Shown here one piece after another: positions 1 through 11,126 of a DNA stretch of 64,000 nucleotides. A model generated the notes under the pieces. That model had not been told where the DNA came from and searched no databases. It saw nothing but the letters and a program-made list of their open reading frames with translations. The position numbers and the translations under genes were made by a program. Source of the stretch: Bidens hawaiensis (lineage: Eukaryota > Streptophyta > Magnoliopsida > Asterales > Asteraceae); NCBI GenBank assembly GCA_021521415.1, contig JAIQDT010005491.1, forward strand, positions 1-64,000. The letters are read 5' to 3'. Positions within the stretch are counted from its first letter, which is position 1; each line of letters starts with the position of its first letter.

Positions 1-1157
1 CCAAAACAGGGGCGGGGGGAACTCAATGAATCTTCTATCTGTTTATAATGAAAATATTTGGATTATGAGAAAATTGATGACATTACAGAAGAAGAAAATA
101 ATCAAGTTAATGAAAGAATGAAGCTCAAAGTAAAAGGGATTGCTCTAAAAGCTGATCAATTGCAAAAGATAAATTCTCCTAAAGGAAATAAAGAGATTCT
201 GCATATTGATGAATCTAAATTAAAAGCCAAAATAATCTTTGAGCAAAGAATGACCGAAATTCAAGACAGAGAGTTTCTGAATCAAATGTTGTCTAACAAG
301 GAAATTGAAGAACAAAGAACAATGATGAAATGGTTTGAAGCAGAGAAGAGATCAAGAGATAAATCAAACCATGAAGATCCAAAGGATATTCCACAAGATG
401 TAATTGAAAAATGTTTAAATGATGAAGAAATTCCAAAGGGAGTGCTTGTATCACTTCTCAAGCTGATTCAAAAGGAAGAACCAAAAATTGCTGCAAAAGA
501 AAAACTAGACATTGTGATTGACAAGATTTCAGAGGTCTTAAATGATGAATTGACTGTCAAGAGTAATGATTCAGCAAAAGAAAATTTGAGAAAGCAAGAT
601 GAACATGCATGAAAGATAGAAATTGAAAAATTTATGTGCAAATATGGTGGAAAACCAAAATTTCTTGTGAAGAATGGGATTTCCTTCGACTCTGTGAAAA
701 TCATGACAAAGAAAGAGATCTTGAGTAACTTCAAGGTGATGAAAGGAAAACACATGAAACAGGAAAAAGCAACTGCTCAACATTTTTAATGTTAAGAACA
801 AGGGAATGCCCAAAAATATGACTCGTCCATCAAAGATTGAGGAATATGAAGTGAAGGTACCTTGTGAAAAGTCAAAGTTTTTAGTCTTTAAACTGAACAA
901 TGCAAAGAAGATGAAAAAGACAGGATATAACTCAAAGAAATCAAAACAAACATGCTTCAAGTTGCCTGAACAGACATTTGAAGCAGCAGCCACGGACTAA
1001 TGTCCTCCAGTCAATAGTAATATCATACCAGATGGACTCTTTTATGACTCTAGAGTTGAATGTCTGAATGTTCAAAAAGATGACTTTGACAACTTCATTC
1101 TAGAGCAATTAACTATGATAACAGCACTGCACTTATCCGACTATCAGAAAAGACATA
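1..1157 (+). pseudogene. Left copy of element A: C-terminal part of post-pol ORF3, first half
   Basis: This is the 3' part of the post-pol gene of a Copia element whose 5' portion lies outside the window. An open stretch at 58-612 encodes a charged, Lys/Glu-rich, probably coiled-coil protein; it ends at a TGA, but the same frame continues to about 790 with a segment resembling the right-hand A copy near 58630-58720 (KYG-KPKFLV-NGIS versus KYGRKCKFLIDHGIS). The opening bases resemble 56991 onward. A second open piece at 806-1000 and the coding-like stretch 1030-1157 (LFYDSRVECLNV, compare LYFDARTESLKV near 59500) continue the similarity. The sequence is cut at 1157 by insertion of E1 and resumes at 39301. 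Several stops and frame changes show it is dead. Function unknown. Confidence 0.7.
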
Positions 1158-1668
1158 TGTTAGTACACGGTTTTGCGTCTCGAGTCTTTGTAATTATCGT
1201 TTAATTTAACGTAAAATATATTATTAATTAAGATAGTTCGTTAGAGGATTAGTCTAGTTCGTTAAGGATGTTTAATGAACTAGACAATAAGTTAAGTTAT
1301 CTCCTGATTCGTTAAGGATGTTTAACGAATCAGGGGGATTTTCGTTATGTTTGTTTATTTAATGTATTGTAACGAAGTGGGAGGCTAGTTCGTTATGGAA
1401 TGTGTAACGAACTAGACCCATCTTCCTTTATATAGAGGTTCATCCTCTGCTTACTTTAAGTTTGGAGATTAACGTATTGAACTTCTGCCCAAGTTTCCTC
1501 TCAATCAAACTTCATCTAATTAATGTATTATATTCTATATACACCTATATACAACTAATACTAATATATATATATATATATATACGTATAATCTAAAAGA
1601 GCAACAATGAACTAGATCCGTTTATTGTTAAATAAAACCTTAGACCTGAGATCAAAAGGGGTTTCTCA
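1158..1668 (+). repeat. E1 5' LTR
   Basis: 511 bp, TG...CA ends, matching 38743-39300. It contains inverted pairs of TTCGTTA/TAACGAA: CTAGTTCGTTAAGG followed by TTTAATGAACTAG, CTGATTCGTTAAGG followed by TTTAACGAATCAG (about 1303-1333), and CTAGTTCGTTATGG followed by TGTAACGAACTAG (about 1384-1414). The last hairpin ends 15 bp before a TATA box. A TA microsatellite lies near 1566-1586. Confidence 0.95.
1429..1434 (+). promoter_or_regulatory. TATA box of E1 5' LTR
   Basis: TTTATATAGAGG, 272 bp into the LTR and directly downstream of the third TTCGTTA/TAACGAA hairpin. The 3' LTR has the same box as CTATATATAG at about 39027-39035. This is the likely start region for genomic RNA. Confidence 0.7.
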
Positions 1669-1670
1669 AG

Positions 1671-1682
1671 TGGTATCAGAGC
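1671..1682 (+). other. E1 primer binding site (initiator tRNA-Met)
   Basis: TGGTATCAGAGC lies 2 nt after the end of the 5' LTR. It is the standard Copia primer binding site, complementary to the 3' end of initiator methionine tRNA. Confidence 0.95.
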
Positions 1683-2711
1683 TTTCGGGGATTCGATTGC
1701 TCTTGATTTATAGTTTAGTTTGTTAATTAAGGACTGTTTAGCATAATTTTGGTATTATTGTGTTTTCGGTTTGGTTTTGATCAAATTCATTGTTGAATTG
1801 ATCGGATATGGATTGATTTGGATTGGATCTATGATTGGTAAGGTATTTGGAAGGATTGGTGATTTGGAATTGAAAATTGGATTGGTTTGAATCTGGATTT
1901 GGCCGAAACAGAGTATGGTTGTGGTTAAATTGGTTACAAGTTAAGGTTAATTGGTTACGGAATGGATTGATTTGGTTTCGTATTGAGATTCCGAGTAATT
2001 TGATAGTTTATTTGGAAGATTTGGTGTATTAACGAGTGATTATTACGGATTTGTGAATTGGTTTGGTATTCTTATTTTTCCAGAAATCTGGAAATTTAAG
2101 ATGAAGATTTGAAGATCTTCATTTGTGCTTGAAGAGTCGTTAAATCCTCAGCTAGTTCGTTAGTGTAATTCGCTAATTCGTGATCTAGTTTGTTACATAT
2201 TCTCATTCGTGTCTTCTAATTCGTGAGACACGTGTCCACTTCGTTAACTTTAATTCTAACAAGTTTTTGCCATGTGGCAATAGTTGTCAGAGTTTGTTAC
2301 AACCGTTTTAACAAACTGATTCGTTATCAACTATAGTTGATTCATCACCCTGATTCGTTAATCTTGCCTTAGTGATTCGTTAAGGGAACTCAACAATTTG
2401 TTACCTTAATTCGCTAAGATTTCACTTATTTGATTCGTTACTTGATTCATTAAGGGAACCACCTGATTCGTTAACCTATTTCGTCAACCTAATTCGTTAA
2501 TTTGACTTAATTCGTTGACCCAGTTCGTTATAACCTATTTCGTGTGACACTGTTCCAGATTCATTAAAACTATTCCTGATTCAATACTGTCAGCTGGTTA
2601 TCTTAATTCATTTCAAATAATGTTCACAATTCGATAGAATTACTGTTCACAGTTCGTTAAAATATTTTCAAGTTTAACCCTTGAAGTTTGATTATCTTGT
2701 TATTTTTCAAA
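1683..2711 (+). promoter_or_regulatory. E1 untranslated leader with TTCGTTA repeats
   Basis: About 1 kb without a credible ORF. The first half is T/G-rich (many GGATTGG and TTTGGAT stretches). From about 2150 to 2665 there are roughly ten copies of the E1 motif, mostly as GATTCGTTAA or AGTTCGTTA, in direct orientation, unlike the inverted pairs in the LTR. It ends at the gag ATG at 2712. Confidence 0.65.
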
Positions 2712-3632
2712 ATGGTTGGTATGTACGCATTAGCTTCCCAAAATATGCTGATGCAGCAAATGTTACAACTGGACACCGAGATCGGATCATATTCCAAGTG
2801 TCCACGTTTAATGAAATTTAGCGATTTTGCTAAGTGGGAACCCCATTTCCGTGCTCATCTAGGGCCGGTTCATCCTGATTGTTCGTATTACTTTGATGAG
2901 GTATATACCGTTACGATGATGGGAGATGAGACTATCGGCTTCACACCTAAAGCCATCTCACAATACTCTCAAGAAGAAAAGAAAGCCTTGGAAATTGAAA
3001 CGAAAGCATAATCTACTCTTACAATGGTGTTACCTGAAAACTTTCATCAAGTTGGTAGCATCAAGATTTGTGCTTCGTTATTCCAACATATTCGTATGAG
3101 TATTGGTAACACCGCTGAAAGCAAGAAAGTGATGTTAAAGTTTCAGTTTAGAAACTTTAATTTACTTAAAGGTGAGGCTATCGAAGAAATGACCACAAGG
3201 TTTAATGATCTGATAGCCGAAATGGACAAGATGAAGTTGGAACCTACTGAGATTGATAAGATTGATACACTCAAGAGTGCATTACCGAGTTCTTATTCCA
3301 CTTTTTAATGGTATTGAAGGAAAACAACTACTTCAGTAATGAAGATCTGACGGCAACTGAATTCATACAAAAGATCGAAGCTCGTGAATACGATCTTAGA
3401 TGTCAGAAATCATCCAAGGATTGCCAAGATCCGGCTTTTTATGGTGGGAGTATGCCCTTGAGTTCAACCATCTCTCTAATCACCGCACTTCTTACACAAC
3501 ATTCAAGTGATAATGCAACAACTATCTATAGTGATCCTCGAGCATGTTTCTACACTGCTGGAAGTTCTAGATCACCTGGTGCTTCTCGATCTACTAGTGG
3601 ATCTGGTAATTCATCCACTGCAAATCCAAATC
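2712..3632 (+). pseudogene. gag: E1 gag, N-terminal part (broken)
   Basis: Capsid-type Gag of a Copia element. The frame from ATG 2712 (MVGMYALASQ) has the usual start of this family, with PRLMKFSDFAKWEPHF matching [16 protein letters not shown] in the intact B Gag. An in-frame TAA is at 3009-3011; the frame resumes (LPENFHQVG, then a segment with FNLLKGEAIEEMTTRFNDL) and shifts near 3306 into a third piece ending SGSGNSSTANPN at about 3632, where the Gypsy LTR begins. The first zinc knuckle and the segment before it, present in B, are missing from both sides of the insertion, so part of gag was deleted. The other half starts at 27671. Confidence 0.85.
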
Positions 3633-4516
3633 TGCTAAGGATCAAGTATCCAAATCTGTTATGTGAGGTAAGGTGCTAACTTGATAATGATAAGTGCGTA
3701 ATCGTAACATTGGAGAACACAAAGGTTTGATCATGAGGGAAAAAGCCCTTAATCAAAATAGTCTTACTTCGGTCAAAACTTATCAAGGCAATCTTTGGTA
3801 AAGTAACTTCGGTCAAGGATTAATAAGATAATCTTTGGTCAAATTACTTTAGTCAATGATCAACAAGGTAACCTTTGGTCGATGAGTATATGATTATCGT
3901 GACCTCCGGCACAAAAATCCCCCGAACGGTAAAAACTATCACCCTCAAGTTTATTAATGGTAAAAGTCAGGTTACAAATGCGGTGGAGCTTATGATCGAG
4001 ATTACAAAGTATGCTAGTGTAGAGAGAATGCTTGTTTTTGCTCTAGTGTGTGTGATATTACATGTGTTTTTCTACTCGATCATAGCTCGTTTAAATAAGA
4101 TAACAATAATAACAACATTTCCTATCTATCCTGAAGTCTCCCACCTAGCCGCTCCATGTCCTTTGACCACGTGCCAATAGCCACCCAGTAGCGAGATAAG
4201 TGGAAGAATGAGTCTCATAGCCGTTGTTAATATTTGCACGTTCATCTTCACATGAGTTCGTCCATTAATAGCTTCATTAAGGTAGGATCCTGGATCCATG
4301 TTCCACCTATAGGATGTTCTGTGAGGATAGTTGATGCAAGTCCGTCTTAAAGTTGTCACACCTGTCTAACACATCACCATACTAAACGCAATCATTAGTA
4401 AACAAGTAATACCGAGGATCGTCGATCCTTTATATCCTGATATATATTTCAAGGATAAACTATCCATAAGACAGTTAAGGATAAAGGATCCTCAGTATAA
4501 AATTCATGGCCTAACA
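3633..4516 (-). repeat. G 3' LTR (outer end truncated)
   Basis: 884 bp copy of 26789-27670. On the minus strand it starts TGTTAGGCC at 4516. The right LTR extends about 17 bp further outward to 26772 (its minus-strand end reads CCAAAACA next to the primer binding site); those bases are absent here, replaced by E1 gag sequence. Contains aggatcctggatcc-type palindromes and a TATCCTGATATATA stretch. Short ORFs inside it have no coding signal. Confidence 0.9.
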
Positions 4517-4530
4517 ATTTCCCTCAAAAT
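4517..4530 (-). other. G polypurine tract
   Basis: On the minus strand TTTGAGGGAAAT lies immediately before the LTR start TGTTAGG; this is the expected plus-strand primer position. Confidence 0.7.
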
Positions 4531-4644
4531 GGCGGGTGACAGTGGAATACAGCTGTCATTTTGAAATTCAAAATCCTGCAAAACAGAAGGTGATTAGACT
4601 TGTGTCAGGCGGTTTAATATCTACAAACCATAATTACGCGTCGC

Positions 4645-4653
4645 CTATATATG
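4645..4653 (+). promoter_or_regulatory. TATA box of the antisense gene in G
   Basis: CTATATATG, about 80-90 bp upstream of the ATG at 4735 and just outside the LTR. It points opposite to the element's own gag-pol transcription. Confidence 0.5.
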
Positions 4654-4734
4654 TGATAACTATAATATTCTTATAATCACAGATCCAAGCGTCGTTCAGG
4701 TATCCTTCTCTCTTATCGTTAATCTTCCTTCGAT

Positions 4735-6237
4735 ATGTCAACTGCTTCTACATCTTCTTCCTCTTCTTTTTTCCATCATGATGACCTTTACTCAAAAAAT
4801 ATCCTTCAGTCACCTTCTTCCGAAATCTGTAAATTCACAGATTCAGATATTGATGAAATCCGATCATACTTTCCAGCCGATACAGTTTTCCAACCCTTCG
4901 ATTCCGCAGCTCGTAGCGACAACATTTCAAAAAACTGGGTTTGCTTTCCGGCTCAACCGTTTCTCATAGGTTATAAGTATCCTTTCCCCAATTTTACTCA
5001 AAGGTTCTTCAATTTGGCGGGAATTTTTTATATCTAGGCCACGCCAATGTTGTGGAGAGTCCTTCATACTATAGAAAGGATAATCGTAGAGGAAGGAGTC
5101 GAGTTTGGCCTAGCAGAATTAGCATATCTGTATAATCTTGTTAGCCACGGTTCCCAACGCTTTATCTTTAAATCGAAACCTCACCAAGAAAATCCCAAAA
5201 AGTGGATACCAAAGGGTAGGATCCAGGATCCTTAGGTTACCAAGATAGGATATTCTATTCTTCTGCTAATAACTTTTATCACTTGTGCAGTTGAAAATTT
5301 CGAATTGTTGGCTGATCTTCCGGGAGTTGAAGATAGAGTGAAGAGGTTTCTGTCACTGGATCCTGCAATTAGGACCTTTCAAGCAAAGTTTGTTGAAGCT
5401 TTTCAAAGATCAAACTCAGAATCAGTCATGTCAAGTAAGAATAATAACTCTCAGTATAAAAAGTATTAATAATTGAAAACTTATCTGTCAATTGCTGTTT
5501 ATAGGTGCTCCGAAATCAGGAAAATCTGCTTCCAAATTTTCCCTCAAGGATATCGATTGCATGCTCACTAAGAAAAAGATCCCGAAATCAACCCCTACAT
5601 CCGAGGATCGCCTGATCACAACTCGAACAAAGTCCGGATCCAAGAGAAAGAGGAGTTCAGATACGGAGAATCCCTTTGATGCCGAAAAGCAGATTCTGGA
5701 CATGCTTTCTACTGTAAGGATCCTTTATCTTTGTCAATTTATACTATTCCAAGCATCTTCCCAATCTTATTCCGCTTTCATTTATAGGCCATCAATTTTT
5801 CCCGACACCACTATGAGAAGACTGTCGAAGAGCACGAAAAGACCCTCACTGCGCTGAGATCAACGACTCCTACTAAGGAGAAGGCCCTCTCGAAGATAAC
5901 CAAAAAGAAAAGAGAGATAGAGGCACATGCTGCTGCCTTGGCCGTCCAGATGCAGGACGAAATCAACCGGGTTGCCGAAGAAGCAAAAGTATGGGCAGCC
6001 AAGTCAGTCCTCGAGGCCAGAATCAAAATGTTTACCGAAGCCAATGATCCATCTTTTGATAAGTCTTCATGGGAAATCAAAGAATGGAAGCAAGCTTTGA
6101 TAGAGTTGGATGGAGGCGAGGATGAGACTGAAGCTATGAAGGTTGAAGCGGGCGAAGTAGGAACAAGCGGTGTGAAGGGTCTGGATGAAGCTGAAGGTGG
6201 GAACGAGGCACCGGTGGAGGCGGAAACAAACGTATGA
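4735..6237 (+). pseudogene. Antisense four-exon gene carried by Gypsy element G
   Basis: Proposed exons 4735-5215, 5291-5434, 5505-5713 and 5788-6237. Introns of 75, 70 and 74 bp all begin GT and end AG: donors GGTAGGA, AGTAAGA, TGTAAGG; acceptors GTGCAG, TTATAG, TTATAG. The reading frame is kept across all three although exons 1-2, 3 and 4 lie in different genomic frames, which is strong support. The product starts Ser-rich, then has WVCFPAQPFLIGYKYPFPNF and PMLWRVLHTIERI, reminiscent of the plant putative gypsy-type transposase domain (Pfam Transposase_28), then a Lys-rich part and a C-terminal coiled coil with an acidic tail. One in-frame TAG at 5035-5037 breaks exon 1. Such antisense genes are known in some Tat elements such as Grande; the domain match is from memory. 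Role unknown. Confidence 0.72.
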
Positions 6238-6324
6238 TCGGGCGATGAAGAATACAAAAGACAAGGCCCAAGCCCGTTTTACTTTGTTTTAATTGTGTTT
6301 TTATGAACAATTACTATGGTCTGT

Positions 6325-6330
6325 AATAAA
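6325..6330 (+). terminator. Poly(A) signal of the antisense gene
   Basis: AATAAA 88 bp after the stop codon, in a T-rich stretch (TTTTACTTTGTTTTAATTG) typical of a plant 3' end. Confidence 0.5.
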
Positions 6331-7019
6331 CAATAGTTTCTAGGATAAAGGATCCATGATCCTTAAGACAATTTGCGGGGGCGACAAAGGTGGAGGGATC
6401 CTCTGTTTGTGGGGATGAAGCCTTTGTTGCCCCTGTTTTTTTTTTAATTTCCCTGCACTTTATGAACTATTAGTAACTTTCACTTAACCTGGATGGATGG
6501 TCCATCTTTTCGTATGGTGAAGTCCGGGTTAAGAATTTTGGATAAGTCCTTGGGGCTTATTCTAATTAATATATAAATCTTTTGACTTTTTACTTGTTAT
6601 TTATTTTCAAAAATTTTATTAGATATAATCTTAACATTGTTGATAGTTTTGCAAAATAATCTTAAGTAAAAGATTTTTAGGATAAAAGATCCTTATTAAG
6701 ATCGCTTAGGATAGAATATCCTTAAAAGTTGATAAAAGTTTTAGGATAGAGTATCCTTAAAACAGGGTAAAAGTTTTTAGGATATAGTATCCTTAAAATA
6801 GGGTAAAATATCTTTAGTAGTAAAACAACTTTAAGGGAATAACCTTCTAAACTGAAATATTCAAAATTATTGCAACAAATATGATACATAAATTCATTAA
6901 TAGAGATCATACCAGAAGGTCTAGATAGACCTAAGTTACCAGAAGATCCTTGAAGGAATAGCTTTAGGATCCGGGATCCTTAGATTTTTGATCTTCACAA
7001 AGAACTTAGTAAGTTTGTT
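6331..7019. other. G spacer with AGGATA/TATCCT palindromes
   Basis: AT-rich, no coding signal. It holds several copies of the G motif as inverted pairs, for example TTAGGATAGAGTATCCTTAA and TTAGGATATAGTATCCTTAA (both within about 6735-6795), and an AGGATCCGGGATCCT palindrome near 6963-6977. Confidence 0.6.
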
Positions 7020-7330
7020 GCAAATAATTCATAAGGTTAACTGGGATCAAACCCATTAAGCTGGGGACAAGCCCAAATAATATACTGGGGACAAGCCCGT
7101 GAAACTGGGGACAAGCCCGTGTAATCTGGGGACAAGCTTGTGTAATCTGGGGACAAGCCCGTGCAACTGGTGTTATACTGGGGACAAGCCCAAATACTGG
7201 GGACAAGCCCGTGTAATCTGGGGACAAGCTTGTGTAATCTGGGGACAAGCCCGTGCAACTGGTGTTATACTGGGGACAAGCCCAAATACTGGGACAAGCC
7301 CAATCTGGGGACTGGCCCAAAGATACGGAT
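7020..7330. repeat. Minisatellite of CTGGGGACAAGCCC units
   Basis: About a dozen copies of CTGGGGACAAGC followed by 5-10 variable bases (CCGTGTAAT, TTGTGTAAT, CCAAATA, CCGTGCAACTGGTGTTATA). A compound block of about 90 bp (7108-7197) is repeated almost exactly at 7198-7288, so there is a higher-order repeat. Open frames through it are repeat artefacts. Minisatellites between pol and the 3' LTR are common in Tat/Ogre elements. Confidence 0.9.
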
Positions 7331-7803
7331 GTTAACTGGTGACATGGCCCTTGAGAAGAGGTGAAAACCCCTTAAACCTTAGGAAATGGTACGTCTACCA
7401 TTATTCGTAGGATCCTCCATATAGCCGGAGACAACGAAATTGTTAGCCACTAAGCGTGTACTGGTCCCGCTGCCCCGAACTATACGTCGGAAAGCGTGCG
7501 CAACTGGCGATCGTGAGAAAGGTGAAAACCTTTAAACCTTAGGGGATATGACCATCGGGGGTCATACCCAATCGTGGGCAAGGCCAAGGGAAATAGTAAA
7601 GTACCTTATATGTAAAGGAGAGGTGGCCAACCTCTTAGACATTGAACCTCTTATTGAAATCTGCATTGTTACTTAAAACTTGGAAAAGATAAATGTTAAG
7701 AATATATTATCCTTAGAATAACAAGAATATAAAATAGATAAGTAATCAGATAGATATTACCGATTTTAGTATCCTTGATTCTTTAAGGATAATATATCCT
7801 CTC
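7331..7803. other. G spacer downstream of the minisatellite
   Basis: No gene. A segment with GGTGAAAACC...TTAAACCTTAGG occurs twice (about 7360-7385 and 7521-7545), so this is a decayed extension of the repeat region. AT-rich after 7660, with TATCCTT/AAGGATA pairs near the end of integrase. Confidence 0.55.
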
Positions 7804-8950
7804 AGGATACTGGATCCTGATTAGAAAAAAGTACTTCTTTAGGTGGATAGCATTCCATGCTCTTGGTAGTCTATTGCCTTCCATTGTGAGCAAATGATAT
7901 GCCCCCTTTCCTGCTTCCGACTCAATCTGATAAGGTCCTTCCCATTTGGGCGCTAGCTTCCCATCAGCCGGATTTGTTGTGTTTTGGAAGGCTTTCCTTA
8001 ACACTAGATCTCCTTCTTGAAATCTTCTGATTCTGATATTTTTGTTGTATGCCCCAGCTACCCTTTGTTGATAAGCTGCCATTCTGATCTTTGCTAGGTC
8101 TCTGAGTTCTTCTATAGTATCCAAGTCTTCAATAAGTATTTCTTCATTGGCTTCAGGATCACGGATGCTCGTTCTCGCAGTAGGAACCACCATTTCTGTG
8201 GGAATTACTGCTTCGGATCCAAACACCAATGAAAAATGTGTTTGGCCTGTTGCATTCTTTGGAGTTGTCCTGTCTGCCAAAAGAACATAAGGAAGTTCTT
8301 TAGCCCATTTTCCCTTCTTGGATCCCAGCTTATTCTTTTGATTGTTGATGATGATCTTGTTGCTAGACTCGGGTTGACCATTGGCTTGGGGATGAACCGG
8401 AGTGGAAGTAATAATTTTGATGTCCCAACTATCACAAAAGTTAGTGGTTCTATTCCCGATAAACTGGGAACCATTGTCACAAACAATTTCATCAGGAATA
8501 CCAAATCTAGTTATAATATTTCGTTTAATAAAAGATATTACTTCCCTTTCTCGGACTTGTACAAATGCTTCTGCCTCAATCTATTTGGAGAAGTAGTCAG
8601 TCATAGCAAGCATAAAGACTTTTCCACTGGGTGCTTTTGGTAGCTTGTCTACAATATCCATACCCCATTTCATGAAAGGCCATGAAGAGGATATAGGATA
8701 TAAAGGCTCCGCTGGCTGATGAAGGATGTTTGCATGTCTTTGACAAGCATCACATTTTCTTGAATACTCCACTGCATCCTTCTTCATTGTAGGCCAGAAG
8801 TATCCAGTTCTAAGTATTCTAGAAAATAATGCTCTTCCACCTGTGTGATTGCCGCAGTCTCCTTCATGAAAATCCTTGAGTACTTCTTTGATCTCAGGAT
8901 CCTCGATGCACCTCAAGTATGGACCTGCAAGAGATTTTCTATATAGTATA
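7804..8950 (-). pseudogene. pol: G integrase
   Basis: Integrase that would insert the element's DNA. The N-terminal zinc-binding part is at 8916-8770 (HEGDCGNHTGGRAL ... CDACQRH, an HHCC arrangement). The core shows the first Asp within MDIVDKL/MTDYFSK, the second in CDNGSQF, and Glu in NGQPESSNK. The C-terminal part (8280-7804) has the basic RRFQEGDLVLRKAF and KWEGPYQIESEAGKGAYHL segments of Gypsy integrases. The frame is broken by a stop at about 8580 and shifts near 8280. It ends before an AGGATA-rich stretch. Confidence 0.85.
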
Positions 8951-8954
8951 TCAT

Positions 8955-9734
8955 CTAATAAAATGTACTGTGATACCTTGAGTTTGAAGGATCTGGGATT
9001 CTCTGTTGTCGGAATTTCTCCTGTTTGGATGTACTTTTTGATCGGGAGGATCCAGGATCCTTGATTGTCCGAAGATAATGGATCCCAAAGTACAATCTGC
9101 TTATCATTGTTATTTCCCCAACTTCTTGTTCTCCTATTGCTGGCGAGAGTATGTGAATAATTGGGATCTTCGTATCTTCTAGAATTTTCAAAGATGAGGC
9201 TAGATATGCCAAAGCGTCTGCCCGGACATTTTCTTCTATTGGTACCTGTACAATGCTAAATAATTCGAAGGATTTTTCTAATTTCTTAACAACATCTAGG
9301 TATCTGATTAGTTTTTCTCCTTTAACAGCATATGAGACATTAAAGTGGTTAGTAATCAATAATGAATCTATATATACTTGAAAATACCTGATCCTCATGC
9401 ACTTAGCTAGTTGCAAACCTGCGATCAAAGCCTCATATTCAGCTTCATTGTTTGTTGCTTGAAACTCATAGGCTATAGACTGGGGTAATATGTCCCCCTG
9501 TGGCGATTTCAGTAGGATCCCTAATCCTGTTCCTCTTACGTTGGAAGCACCATCGGTGAATAGTATCCAAGGATCCTTGGTCTTTTCCAATTGTTGGACT
9601 TCCAAGTCAGCTTCTTTTTGTAGATCGCTAGTGAAATCAGCCACAAAGTCCGCTAGTGCTTGAGACTTGATTGATGTTCTTGGCTCATATTGGATATCAT
9701 ATGCACTTAACTTCACTGCCCATTTGCCATTCAA
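8955..9734 (-). pseudogene. pol: G second RNase H domain (Tat-type)
   Basis: Contains FTDGASNVRGTGLG, then ATNNEAEYEALIAGL and a later DALAYLAS, the pattern of the additional archaeal-like RNase H that plant Tat elements carry after the normal RT-RNase H. Catalytic acidic residues (Asp in FTDGAS, Glu in NNEAEYEA, Asp in YIDS, Asp in RADALA) are visible. Its N-terminal part (MNGKWAVKLSAYDIQYEPR) overlaps the end of the preceding RT frame. After LASSL the protein enters a lineage-specific spacer rich in IKDPGSS-like motifs that reflect GGATCC palindromes. Confidence 0.82.
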
Positions 9735-10897
9735 CCTGATAACTCTGGTTTTCTAAGAACATTCTTCACGGGATAATTAGTTCTCAAAATAATAGGATGA
9801 GTTTCAAAATAATGTCTTAATTTAGTGGATGCCATAATAAGTGCAAGAATTAACTTTTCTAGATGAGAATACCTGGCTTCCGCATCTAGAAGACTTTTAC
9901 TTACATAGTAAACATGATGCTGTTCACCTTCATGATCCTTCACCAAGACGGCACTTACTGCGTTTCCTGAGACGGCTAAATACAGGTATAAGGATTCTCC
10001 ATCCACAGGGTTCATTAGGGCTGGAGCTGAGGATAAGTAATCCTTCAAGGCTGTAAGCGCAGCCCCATGCCTTTCTGTCCATTCAAACTTTTTATTCTTC
10101 CTAAGAATGTCGTAGAAGTCCTTGCACTTCTCGGAGGATCTTGAGAAGAACCTATTGAGGGCAGATATTCTTCCTGTGAGCCTTTGGAAATCCTTTGTGT
10201 TTGTACGAGATTTAAAATTGAGGATGGCTTTAATCTGCTCGGGGCTTGCTTCAATTCCTCTCTTTGTCACCATATATTCCAGAAATTTTCCAGCCTTAAC
10301 ACGAAAGTGGCATTTTGATGGATTCAATTTCATGTTATATTGGTCGAGGATGTTGAATGCTTCCTCGAGGTCTCTAAGGTGATCCTCAACTTTCTTTGAT
10401 TTTACCACCATATCATCTATGTAGACCTCTATAGTCTTACCCAACTGATCCTTGAACATCATGTTGACTAATCTTTGGTATGTTGCCCCTACATTTCTTA
10501 GTCCAAACAGCATAGCAGTATAACAGTATATGCCGGTAGGAGTCATGAATACTATATCCTCTTGATCAGATGGTTCCATCTGAATTTGTTGAAATCAGAG
10601 GAAGCATCCATAAAGGTAAGCATTTCATGTCATGCCGTTGCATCCACCATGGAGTCTATATGTGGTAAAGGGAAAGGATCCTTGGGACATGCTTTTTAAA
10701 TCTGTAAAATCAACGCATACCCTCCACCTTCCATTCTTTTTTGAAACTATAACCACATTAGCTAACCATCGAGGATACATAACCTCTCTGATCATACCGG
10801 CCTTAAGAAGTTTTTCGACTTCTTCTTGTATGATCTTGTTCCTCTCAAGAGCGAATTTCCTTCGCTTCTGATGGACGGGGTTCAACAGATAAATCAA
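9731..10897 (-). pseudogene. pol: G reverse transcriptase and first RNase H
   Basis: RT begins around 10897 (NPVHQKRRKFALERNKIIQEEV, then VKKNGRWRVCVDFTDLK) and continues after a stop and frameshift near 10580-10625 with TPTGIYCYTAMLFGLRNVGATYQR and the catalytic YIDD (10412-10423). KLNPSKCHF and the thumb/connection follow, and then a decayed first RNase H (LYLYLAVSGNAVSAVLV, YYVSKSLLDAEARYSHLEKL). In the usual motif GLKNAGATYQR the Lys and Ala are changed to Arg and Val. Not functional as it stands because of the break between fingers and palm. Confidence 0.86.
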
Positions 10898-11126
10898 GGC
10901 CGAGTTTATGAGTGATTACCTCTTTTGAAATACCTGTCATGTCCGAGTGCTTGAAGGCAAAAGTAGATCATCTTTGCCCTAAGAAGGATATCATATCCTC
11001 CTTAATCTTACTGGGGATATGGGATCCTAGGAACACCTTTATTTCTGGATCCTCGGGGTCCAATGTTACTTCTTTAAGGTCTTTCTCCCGAGCTTCCAGC
11101 ACGTCCCTAGGATGTTGTTGTAATTG

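Noticed and set aside
571..993. Minus-strand open frame of 140 codons
   Set aside because: It is the complement of the Lys/Glu-rich ORF3 remnant of left A; its Phe/Ser-rich composition is what the complement of such sequence gives.
7006..7364. Cys/Trp- and Pro-rich repeat proteins on both strands
   Set aside because: Frames open only because the minisatellite unit lacks stops; no start context, and the same peptide appears in several frames.
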